In this document: piece by piece, positions 1-5,360 of the stretch | How the letters are laid out: each line of letters opens with the position of its first letter | Position numbering within the stretch: the stretch's first letter is position 1 | Assembly: GCA_003156615.1 (NCBI GenBank) | Contig: PMHI01000435.1 | Coordinates: 1 to 5,362 of the forward strand | Length of the DNA stretch: 5,362 nucleotides | Reading direction: 5' to 3' | Origin: Acidobacteriaceae bacterium | GTDB taxonomy: Bacteria; Acidobacteriota; Terriglobia; Terriglobales; SbA1 | Notes under the pieces: generated by a model | Database searches by the model: none | What the model saw: only the letters and a program-made list of their open reading frames with translations | Told to the model about the DNA's origin: nothing | Program-made: the position numbers and the translations under genes

Positions 1-2
1 CG

Positions 3-131
3 CAGGACATCTGTTGCCTGGATGTATTTCGGGCAGCGGTAGCGCAAGCGAAAAATCCGAATCTGCCAATGGAGCAGCGCCTGTGGTGGCACTGGAGCCG
101 CAAGCGCAAGGCAAGCGATGCCTGCCGCTAG
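3..131 (+). CDS. Possible C-terminal fragment of an unidentified protein (5' end outside window)
   Basis: Frame 3 is open from the window edge to a TAG at 129-131 and gives 42 residues ending in a basic, tryptophan-rich tail (LWWHWSRKRKASDACR). The residue mix is plausible for a real protein, and the frame overlaps the start of the PadR gene by 14 bases, an arrangement common in translationally coupled pairs. Frame 2 and one minus-strand frame are also open over this short stretch, so openness alone proves little. I do not recognise the family. If the fragment is real, it would lie in the same transcript as the PadR regulator and would be its nearest candidate target. Confidence 0.35.
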   Translation, partial: QDICCLDVFRAAVAQAKNPNLPMEQRLWWHWSRKRKASDACR

Positions 132-699
132 GAAGCGCGAGCTGACCACTCCCGACCTTGTTCTCCTCAGCCTGTTAGCGGAGCGGCCGTTTCACGGCTA
201 CCAAGCCAATGCCGAGCTGGAACGGCGTGACGTGCGCGATTGGGCGGGTATTTCGCGGCCACAGGTGTACTACTCGATCGAGAAGCTAGCGCAGTTCGGG
301 CTGGTTCGAGCATCCGAAATTGAGTCGGCGGCGGCGGGTCCTGAACGCAAGGTCTTCCAGACAACCGCCAAGGGTCGAGCCGCCCTGGCCGATGCGCTGG
401 AACGTGAGGAGTGGGCGACGCACCGTGAGCGGCCACCGTTTCTCACCTGGATCGCTCTCTCCTGGCAGGCGAGACCCGGAGTGTTTCGTCAGCAGATCGA
501 GCGCCGCCGGGAATTTCTGGAGAACGAATTGTCACGGGAAGAAGCGACGCTATTATCGATCAAGAAAGAAGTCGGCCACCAGTTTCATGAGGCGGTGTGG
601 ATGGTGAGCCTCGTGATCGAGCAGTTCCGCGCCGAACTGCGTTGGCTGGGGAAACTGGAGCGCGAACTCCCGCGGCGCGCTGCCGCGAAGCACCCTTGA
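118..699 (+). CDS. PadR-family transcriptional regulator
   Basis: This 193-residue protein is a DNA-binding repressor of the PadR family. The N-terminal winged helix-turn-helix spans about residues 14-92 and carries the family landmarks: LLSLLAERPFHGY at 16-28, the recognition-helix region around SRPQVYYSIEKL at 46-57, GLV at 61-63, and the wing with GPERKVFQTTAKGR at 74-87. Residues from about 100 to the end are charged and helix-rich, as expected of the C-terminal dimerisation arm (Vir_act_alpha_C type), so the length is typical of long PadR proteins. A weak AAGG lies 6 bases before the ATG. PadR members usually repress neighbouring efflux or stress genes in response to small hydrophobic ligands. 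Here the downstream gene is convergent, so any local target would be upstream, beyond the window edge. The family call is firm; ligand and target are unknown. Confidence 0.93.
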   Translation: MPAARKRELTTPDLVLLSLLAERPFHGYQANAELERRDVRDWAGISRPQVYYSIEKLAQFGLVRASEIESAAAGPERKVFQTTAKGRAALADALEREEWATHRERPPFLTWIALSWQARPGVFRQQIERRREFLENELSREEATLLSIKKEVGHQFHEAVWMVSLVIEQFRAELRWLGKLERELPRRAAAKHP

Positions 700-904
700 T
701 ATACGAGAGCTAGCCTATCTCCGACCCGCCAGAGTGGCTCTGAAAAAGATCCTTGACGAAACATCGCCACATGGACCCGGTTTGCGTGACAAGGCCCGCT
801 AATCACGGCCAAGCTTTGACAATGCAGCGTGGAAGAGCCATCGGCGGCCACGATCTTCGATCCGGTGGAACGAGCTGACCTGCGTCGACTGTTACTCTCA
901 AACT

Positions 905-1660
905 CTACTCACGAGGGGGAGTTACGATGGGTGGCGAGCCTTCAGGGTGGTCGCCCAAATACTGCTCGAATGGTTCGTTGCGTAGCGTAAAGCGGAAACC
1001 TCTCCGCGTGTTTCGATCAACGGTCGTTTGCAAATCCAGTGCGTCGAAGGGAATCACGTGTTCCGCTGGTTTCGTACCATTTCCCTCAATCATCGTGAAA
1101 TGAAGCTGGTCGTCGACGAGCCAGTAATCGATCACGTTGAGAATCGTACCATCTTTCAAGAAGAGCTGCGGCAGGTCCGGTCTCTCTTCGCCATAGACAT
1201 ACACCGGAGTCTCATACACCTCTGCAATATAGTTTGTTGGGCCCGGGGAGGAGACAGTCGTGTAACCGAGCGTCCAAGACCAGAAGAGGTCACAGGTCGC
1301 CCACCAACAGGAGTTCAGTCCCCAGAATGGTCCGCCAAGAAGAGAAGGAGATTCGTCGACCACCAAGACCGGCGGAAATGGGCGAATCGGACGCCGAGGA
1401 GGGCGAAGACCAGCCGTACCGAGTGCGCCCGCAGACGGGGCCAGCGAGATTCGGGGAGTCGAAATCGGCGCGTGGATCATCGGTGCTGAAGAAATCGGAA
1501 CGTGGGAAATCGGTGGCGCAGATATATGAACTGCTCCTCCAGCAGTGCCGACGGCGGGGCGCTGTGCCAAAGTCAGCGCAGCGGGGACACAAACGGAGAG
1601 CGCGCACGAAACGACCATGAGGAATTTCTTGAGAATCGAGCGGCGAACCAAGGGCGACAT
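905..1660 (-). CDS. Exported hypothetical protein with a period-5 Ile-Ser/Pro repeat and a conserved C-terminal domain
   Basis: The 251-residue product starts at an ATG (1658-1660) preceded on the minus strand by a strong AGGAGGG at 1668-1674, 7 bases away. Residues 5-12 are basic, 13-31 are hydrophobic and Ala-32 precedes Gln-33, which fits a Sec signal peptide cut near residue 32. Residues 46-71 form a low-complexity linker with Ile (once Met) at 46, 51, 56, 61, 66 and 71, mostly followed by Ser. A Pro/Arg-rich segment follows (85-97), then an aromatic patch with two cysteines (Cys-118, Cys-123; WW and FWSW nearby). The C-terminal part, about 163-231, contains LFLKDGT, DYWLVDDQLHF and RGFRFTLRNEP, a pattern I associate with exported acidobacterial proteins of unknown function. 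A lipobox-like VVSC at 16-19 sits too early to favour a lipoprotein. Export is well supported; function is unknown. Confidence 0.85.
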   Translation of the reverse strand: MSPLVRRSILKKFLMVVSCALSVCVPAALTLAQRPAVGTAGGAVHISAPPISHVPISSAPMIHAPISTPRISLAPSAGALGTAGLRPPRRPIRPFPPVLVVDESPSLLGGPFWGLNSCWWATCDLFWSWTLGYTTVSSPGPTNYIAEVYETPVYVYGEERPDLPQLFLKDGTILNVIDYWLVDDQLHFTMIEGNGTKPAEHVIPFDALDLQTTVDRNTRRGFRFTLRNEPFEQYLGDHPEGSPPIVTPPRE

Positions 1661-1962
1661 ATTCTCACCCTCCTAACCGTCTGCCCGGATGGGGCTGACG
1701 CATTACTGATAAGTGTAATCTTTTAATGAACCGCGCTGTCTCTATTTCTTGGCGATGACTCATCGCTGCTGAGGAGGACAAAAAGAGCGTAGTCGGACTG
1801 ACCGCACCAGAGGCACGCAACGAGCATACCTCTTTTCCGCATCTAATCCTGCATTGCGAAATTGCGGAACATTGCTGTTGCGAATCGCCATTGCACTCAT
1901 TGGAATTCGCGAAGCCGAAACGTGGCCACAGTCATCCAATCCTGACAGGACGGTGACAAAAG
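1661..1962. other. Divergent intergenic region between the exported protein and the small cupin
   Basis: No convincing reading frame lies here. The region must hold the promoters of two divergent genes, but no hexamer pair is close enough to consensus to name. It contains the ribosome binding site of the exported protein (1668-1674), a dyad at 1702-1719, and a cluster of five (A)TTGC motifs between 1853 and 1894. An isolated AGGAGG-like stretch near 1770-1777 has no start codon in a suitable position. Confidence 0.6.
1702..1719. promoter_or_regulatory. Candidate operator dyad upstream of the exported-protein gene
   Basis: ATTAC (1702-1706) and GTAAT (1715-1719) form an exact 5-base inverted repeat around an 8-base AT-rich centre, 42-59 bases upstream of the start codon at 1660. 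The position suits a repressor site or a leader hairpin. The arms are short, so chance occurrence is quite possible. Confidence 0.22.
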
Positions 1963-2295
1963 ATGTACCACGTGCGGCAAGAGCACCTACCTTTTGTTGG
2001 TAGTTCGCGTGAGTTTGTTGGTGCTGAACAGGGCCACACCAGTGTCTCGGTCTTCCTGTTCGATGGGAAGCCCGGTTCGGGGCCGGGTTCGCACCGGCAT
2101 CCGTATGACGAGATCCAGTTCATCCGTGAAGGCCGGGGTCTGTGGACAGTCAGCGACAAGACCTTCGAGGGCAGCGCTGGAGACATCTTTGTCATCAAGG
2201 CCGGCGAGATCCACAGCTTTAGGGCAGTTGGTGACTCACCACTGGTACAACTCGACATTCACCTGAGCCCCCGCTTCATCCAAGAGGACCTATAG
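1963..2295 (+). CDS. Small single-domain cupin (cupin_2 type), probably metal-binding and cytoplasmic
   Basis: This 110-residue protein is a minimal cupin beta-barrel without a signal peptide. Motif 1 matches the textbook pattern G(X)5HXH(X)3E(X)6G exactly, with Gly-38, His-44, His-46, Glu-50 and Gly-57. Motif 2 gives Gly-73, Gly-81 and His-84, with Lys-79 where proline is usual and Ala-88 where asparagine is usual. His-44, His-46, Glu-50 and His-84 therefore provide the standard 3-His/1-Glu site for Fe, Mn, Zn or Ni. Single-domain cupins of this kind include small dioxygenases, isomerases and sensory proteins, and the sequence does not choose among them. Translation signals are weak: AGGA at 1947-1950 is 12 bases from the ATG. 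The neighbours give no pathway context. The fold is firm; the reaction is unknown. Confidence 0.9.
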   Translation: MYHVRQEHLPFVGSSREFVGAEQGHTSVSVFLFDGKPGSGPGSHRHPYDEIQFIREGRGLWTVSDKTFEGSAGDIFVIKAGEIHSFRAVGDSPLVQLDIHLSPRFIQEDL

Positions 2296-2665
2296 AGCAG
2301 TGGGTTCGGATGTGGCTCGGCCGCAGCCCTCGGCAAAACGCAAGCACTTTTTGTCAGCTCGCGAAATATTGCTGATTTCATTAACCGGGATGATGAGAGT
2401 AATCGCCTAGCATCGACAGTCCCCTTCCAAATCGCGTCCCTGGGCCCCAGATACACTCTTCACCTGCTGGACCGCTGGACCATCAATTAGCTTCACTGCA
2501 CTCTCCCGGCCGCACGCGTGTTTACATCAATTATTCCAACCAGATTACAATGCTGATATGCACGAGGCGTCCTTGGATCAACAAAGCATAATTGTTGTTA
2601 ATTCACAGCGTTCTGGTTTTTGACCGTCTGCCCACCATCAAGTTGGCAGTCAGAAGGGAGCTACG
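2296..2665. other. 370-base intergenic region between the small cupin and the membrane protein
   Basis: I see no credible gene on either strand; the short frames here lack ribosome binding sites and protein-like composition. A GC-rich partial dyad (GGCT 2314-2317, AGCC 2325-2328) follows the cupin stop, and a T5 run lies at about 2348-2352. The two are too far apart and the stem too weak for a standard terminator. The second half is AT-richer and holds a possible promoter (2521-2551) and the ribosome binding site of the next gene. Confidence 0.6.
2521..2551 (+). promoter_or_regulatory. Possible sigma-70-type promoter for the small membrane protein
   Basis: TTTACA at 2521-2526 and TACAAT at 2546-2551 each differ by one base from the consensus -35 and -10 hexamers. 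The 19-base spacer is longer than the usual 17; reading the -35 as TTACAT makes it 18. The site lies about 115 bases before the ATG at 2666, in an AT-rich patch. It is suggestive only. Confidence 0.28.
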
Positions 2666-2980
2666 ATGCGCTGGTACCACTACGTGGCCTACTTTTTCGG
2701 GGGCGCATTCCTCGCGAACGCCCTGCCCCATCTCGGCAACGGGATCTCGGGGCACGCCTTCCAGAGCCCCTTTGCATCACCGCCTGGGAAAGGCTTGTCC
2801 TCCGCGACGGTCAATGTCCTATGGGGCCTGTTCAACCTTGCCGTCGGCTACCTGCTTATCTGTCGTGTGGGCAGCTTTAATCTGCGCAAGACCGAGCACG
2901 CGCTCGTGCTCGCGGCGGGCATCCTCATCATGTCGCTCATGCTTGCCCACACGTTCGCACGCTTCCACGGGGGCCTGTGA
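2666..2980 (+). CDS. Small conserved inner-membrane protein with three predicted helices, function unknown
   Basis: The 104-residue product has hydrophobic segments at about 4-20, 46-66 and 78-98, so it is very probably an integral membrane protein. The loop between helices 1 and 2 is the signature: NALPHLGNGISG at 18-29, SPFASPPGKGLSS at 34-46, then NVLWGLFN at 50-57. I recognise this pattern from small membrane proteins annotated as hypothetical in many bacteria, but know no assigned function. Histidines 22, 30, 95 and 101 lie near helix ends. AAGGGAG at 2654-2660 is 5 bases before the ATG and fixes the start. The gene stands alone and converges with the exported cupin, with 77 bases between the two stop codons. 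Confidence 0.83.
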   Translation: MRWYHYVAYFFGGAFLANALPHLGNGISGHAFQSPFASPPGKGLSSATVNVLWGLFNLAVGYLLICRVGSFNLRKTEHALVLAAGILIMSLMLAHTFARFHGGL

Positions 2981-3057
2981 TCCTGCCCCTTTTCTACTTC
3001 CGACCAAACACTCTCGGTTAAATGCCTAATCGCGTGCGTTGCAACCTTGAATTCAAG

Positions 3058-3501
3058 CTACTTAACCGGAATGAAATCAAACTTGCCCGACGACTCTTCG
3101 TAAAACAGCGCGCCTTCTTTCTTATATCCACCACTCCAGTGTTTGTGTCCTCCTGGTACTCGCAGGAAGTCACCCGGGCCGACGCGCTTCTCGCCCCCTT
3201 CGTCTTTGTATAGATAGGCACCTTTGATCCCGACAATCCAGACATCGTTGGTGTGGGTGTGCATGCCCCCGTCGTACCCGGGCGAAAATTTCGTGAATGT
3301 TCCATGCGCACCGGCGCTGTCGTCCCCCCAAATGGGCGCCGTGAAGACACCGCCTTTACTGCCCTGCATTTCACTGAAATTCGCATGGCTCGCGGAAGCG
3401 AAATTAACTTTGTCACTTTGCGCTTGTCCCTGAAGCCGTCCAATGGACCAAGCCGCGATGATCCCCAGAGCGACTCCGACCGTCAACAATGATCGTCGCA
3501 T
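3058..3501 (-). CDS. Exported cupin-domain protein (periplasmic)
   Basis: The 147-residue product starts with RR and a hydrophobic stretch (about residues 5-21 of the mature numbering from this ATG), a Sec-type signal peptide likely cut in the Gln/Ala-rich segment near residues 24-28. The rest is one cupin barrel. Counting from the GTG one codon earlier, motif 1 has Gly-76, His-82 and His-84; motif 2 is a full match with Gly-111, Pro-117, Gly-119 and His-122, plus His-120. The glutamate normally 4-5 residues after the second histidine is absent (Val-88/Trp-89; Asp-87 is adjacent), so metal binding may be altered. The style resembles DUF4437/ChrR-like cupins, which I hold only loosely. A GTG directly upstream is also in frame; the ribosome binding site favours the ATG. 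A TAGAAT -10-like box lies on this strand near 3548-3553 without a good -35. Confidence 0.87.
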   Translation of the reverse strand: MRRSLLTVGVALGIIAAWSIGRLQGQAQSDKVNFASASHANFSEMQGSKGGVFTAPIWGDDSAGAHGTFTKFSPGYDGGMHTHTNDVWIVGIKGAYLYKDEGGEKRVGPGDFLRVPGGHKHWSGGYKKEGALFYEESSGKFDFIPVK

Positions 3502-3507
3502 CACGTT

Positions 3508-3513
3508 CTCCTT
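3508..3513 (-). promoter_or_regulatory. Ribosome binding site deciding the start of the exported cupin
   Basis: AAGGAG on the minus strand lies 6 bases from the ATG at 3499-3501 but only 3 bases from the in-frame GTG at 3502-3504. Normal spacing is 5-9 bases, so the ATG is the better start and the protein is one residue shorter than the longest frame. Confidence 0.65.
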
Positions 3514-3576
3514 TTGTCGTAGTTTGCAGCTTGCTAAGGCAGACGTATTCTACATGAGGAGCAATGTTCATTGGTG

Positions 3577-3597
3577 TTGAATCGCCTTTACATTCAA
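3577..3597. promoter_or_regulatory. Candidate operator: 6-base inverted repeat in a divergent promoter region
   Basis: TTGAAT (3577-3582) and ATTCAA (3592-3597) form an exact inverted repeat separated by 9 bases, so the centres are 15 bases apart. It lies between the divergent exported cupin (start 3501) and epimerase (start 3691) genes, 76 bases and 94 bases from their start codons. The site could bind a dimeric regulator acting on either or both genes. No regulator gene is adjacent, and the match may be chance. Confidence 0.25.
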
Positions 3598-3690
3598 TGA
3601 TCCGCGATCAAAAACGTGTAACCCGCCTCAAAGTCGATTTGCGCTCTCAGGAACTCACTTCTGAACTGCGGTGCGTCAATTTATCGGCGC

Positions 3691-4443
3691 ATGCTAGCAT
3701 CAACGAATGAGGGCTCCGCCTCGCGACGGCCTGATGTGGCAAGCCGAGGCTGGTGCGTTTCTATCGTGAGGGCCTGGCCGGATCTGCCAAATACACGCCT
3801 TCTCGCCGATGTCTCCTTGTGGTCGGCGAATCTGGCCAATCTGGCAGCCGAAATTCAATCTCTCGATCCATATGCCGACTCGTTTCATCTGGATGTTTCC
3901 GACGCTCACTTCGCGCCTAGCCTACTGTTCTTCCCGGACTTAGTGCGAGCGCTGCGTCCTCTCACCAACCGGCCATTCCATGTTCATCTCATGGTCGAGC
4001 GCCCCACGAGCCTCATACCGGAATTCCTGGCCAGCGGCGCCGATGTGGTTACCGTACATGCTGAAGTTGGCCGATCCGAGGCCGAAGCCGCCATCGAAGC
4101 AATTCTCCGCGGAGGCTGTTCAGCCGGTCTGGCGCTGCGCCTTGACACACCCCTTGCGGAGTCGCAGCCGTTCCTGGAGCGCATTGATTCTTTGCTTCTG
4201 CTCGGCACTGAACTGGGTGTAAAAGGCCAGGATCTTGCACCGGAAGCCTGCGCCCGTTTGGAGACGGCGGGATCCATGTTCGGGGCACGGCGCAGTGCGG
4301 TCCGCCTGATCTCCGATGGTGGTATCCGTTCGCATACGGTGCCTGATCTCCGGAGCGCAGGCGCTGACGTCGTCGTTCCTGGATCTCTCGTTTTCCACTC
4401 GCGGAATCTGGAGGAAACTTTCAAGTGGTTGCGTTCACTTTAG
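3691..4443 (+). CDS. Divergent ribulose-phosphate 3-epimerase-like protein (TIM barrel)
   Basis: The 250-residue product belongs to the ribulose-phosphate/allulose-6-phosphate 3-epimerase family, which inverts C3 of ketose phosphates through two aspartates and a metal ion. Residues 37-250 align with the whole family: SLWSANLANL (42-51), HLDVSDAHFAP (66-76), VHLMV (98-102), TVHAE (121-125), GLALRLDTP (146-154), SDGGI (208-212) and PGSLVF (230-235). The metal ligands His-66, Asp-68, His-99 and Asp-209 are all present, and Asp-68 and Asp-209 are the expected acid-base pair. It departs from housekeeping enzymes at 'DVMDGH' (here DVSDAH) and at the phosphate-loop 'NPGFGGQ' (here ELGVKGQ, keeping Gly-176, Gly-179 and Gln-180). 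About 36 residues precede the family's usual start, and the ATG has no ribosome binding site. In-frame GTGs at 3736 and 3766 are alternatives, also without one. It is likely a specialised paralogue; the substrate is unknown. Confidence 0.88.
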   Translation: MLASTNEGSASRRPDVASRGWCVSIVRAWPDLPNTRLLADVSLWSANLANLAAEIQSLDPYADSFHLDVSDAHFAPSLLFFPDLVRALRPLTNRPFHVHLMVERPTSLIPEFLASGADVVTVHAEVGRSEAEAAIEAILRGGCSAGLALRLDTPLAESQPFLERIDSLLLLGTELGVKGQDLAPEACARLETAGSMFGARRSAVRLISDGGIRSHTVPDLRSAGADVVVPGSLVFHSRNLEETFKWLRSL

Positions 4444-4456
4444 CTTGGAATTGCCG

Positions 4457-4993
4457 ATGATTGTGATCATGGCGGGCCTCCCGGGCACGGGTAAGAGCAC
4501 GGTGGCGCGATCGCTTGCGCAGCGGCTTCCGGCCGCCGTACTTGATAAAGATATTATTCGGGCGGCGCTCTTCTCGGCAGCACACGTCGAGTATTCGCGC
4601 GAGCGAGACGACTTTTGCCAAGAGATCATGCTGCAGACGGCTACGTATCTGCTCGGAAAGAATTCGTCGTTGTACGTTATTTTGGATGGCAGGACCTTTT
4701 CACAGCGCTACCAGCGGGAGCGGGTATTCAAGTTCTGCTCGCAGCTGGGGGCGAAATGGGCCATGTTGGAGTGCGTCTGCTCTGAACAAACCGCGCTCAG
4801 GCGCCTGGAGCAAGCAGCAGTGGAGCAGATCCACCCTGCCATGAATCGGACTCCAGCCCTGTATCTCCAAATCCGAAAGACGTGGGAGCCGATTGACGGC
4901 CCCAAACTCATGATCGACACCGAAGCTAGCTTAAACTCATGTGCCGAGCGAGCCACACAGTACCTCGCCCAGATTGCTCAGCAAACGCCTTAG
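4457..4993 (+). CDS. P-loop small-molecule kinase (AAA_33 type), substrate unknown
   Basis: The 178-residue protein is a nucleoside-monophosphate-kinase-like P-loop phosphotransferase. Walker A is GLPGTGKST at residues 7-15 (Lys-13, Ser-14). DKDIIR at 30-35 provides the acidic and arginine residues typical of the substrate site. VILDGR at 74-79 is the Walker-B-like strand. Arg-115/Arg-116 fall in the expected lid, and the tail NRTPALYLQIRKTWEPIDGP (130-149) followed by an LMIDT strand is characteristic of AAA_33 proteins. The frame extends upstream by 47 codons, but only inside the epimerase gene; the ATG at 4457 directly before the P-loop strand is the sensible start, with a weak GGAA at 4447-4450. 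It begins 13 bases after the epimerase stop, so co-transcription is likely. Relatives phosphorylate sugars, nucleosides or antibiotics; a zeta-toxin role is less likely because no antitoxin accompanies it. Confidence 0.88.
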   Translation: MIVIMAGLPGTGKSTVARSLAQRLPAAVLDKDIIRAALFSAAHVEYSRERDDFCQEIMLQTATYLLGKNSSLYVILDGRTFSQRYQRERVFKFCSQLGAKWAMLECVCSEQTALRRLEQAAVEQIHPAMNRTPALYLQIRKTWEPIDGPKLMIDTEASLNSCAERATQYLAQIAQQTP

Positions 4994-5031
4994 ATACAAC
5001 GCATTTTTCGTTCCTCCGATAAGCGGATAGT

Positions 5032-5047
5032 TGGCGAACAATCGCCA
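5032..5047. other. Short perfect hairpin downstream of the kinase gene
   Basis: TGGCGA (5032-5037), loop ACAA (5038-5041) and TCGCCA (5042-5047) form a perfect 6-base stem. It lies 39 bases after the kinase stop, between that gene and the convergent frame at 5166-5360. No T run follows on either strand, so it is not a standard rho-independent terminator. It may slow polymerase, protect the 3' end of the transcript, or mean nothing. Confidence 0.3.
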
Positions 5048-5165
5048 CAGAACTCATTGACGCGATTCGTTTGTCGTTCAAAGGCTTTGTTTAGTCCACC
5101 GATATCGCCATCCGAACTGCCACTTGCCCTTCCACTTCCTCCATCTGAAACTCGGTTCACCAAGT

Positions 5166-5360
5166 TCATCCGGAAAAAACATAGTGGCCGTCAAGTATCT
5201 CGCCACCTTCTTCGCTGCGCACATAAGCGAAAGAGCGCAGTCTATCGTGGTCGTCATGGTAGGTCAGAAATTCAACCGGAATCCACGCATCGGAACCGCG
5301 CTCACGGATGCGTCCTGAACCCTTGAACGGTCGCAGTAGAGGCTCTGCTTTAGCACGTCT
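5166..5360 (-). CDS. Probable C-terminal fragment of an unidentified protein (5' end outside window)
   Basis: On the minus strand a frame is open from the right edge of the window to a TGA at 5166-5168, giving 64 residues with no start codon needed inside the window. The sequence looks like a real protein: balanced composition, with stretches such as DAWIPVEFLTYHDD, RLRSFAYVRSEEGG and DGHYVFSG, whereas the overlapping plus-strand frames are arginine/histidine-rich and implausible. The alternating hydrophobic pattern suggests beta strands. I do not recognise the family. It would be convergent with the kinase gene, with 172 bases between their ends. Confidence 0.5.
   Translation of the reverse strand, partial: RRAKAEPLLRPFKGSGRIRERGSDAWIPVEFLTYHDDHDRLRSFAYVRSEEGGEILDGHYVFSG

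Noticed and set aside
44..117. Three copies of GCAAGCG (44-50, 100-106, 111-117) before the PadR gene
   Set aside because: Short and irregularly spaced, and explained by codon use if the frame at 3-131 is coding.
731..748. Hairpin CAGAG-TGG-CTCTG followed by an A run, after the PadR gene
   Set aside because: A terminator for the plus strand needs a T run after the stem; here the run is A, and on the minus strand the T run precedes the stem.
1028..1726. Long plus-strand frames opposite the exported-protein gene
   Set aside because: They are Arg/Ser-rich shadows without ribosome binding sites; the minus-strand frame has a signal peptide, a strong ribosome binding site and a recognisable domain.
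2314..2352. GC-rich dyad after the small cupin with a T5 run downstream
   Set aside because: The stem is only four bases long and the T run is about 20 bases away, so it does not fit a rho-independent terminator.
3984..4424. Minus-strand 146-codon frame opposite the epimerase gene
   Set aside because: It is an Arg/Ser/Pro-rich antisense shadow of a clearly conserved enzyme.
4316..4456. 47-codon upstream extension of the kinase frame
   Set aside because: It lies entirely over the epimerase coding sequence and its short spacer, reads as non-protein-like, and the P-loop strand begins exactly at the ATG at 4457.
4457..4993. Zeta-type toxin interpretation of the P-loop kinase
   Set aside because: No small antitoxin gene is adjacent, and the pairing with a sugar-phosphate epimerase fits a metabolic kinase better.
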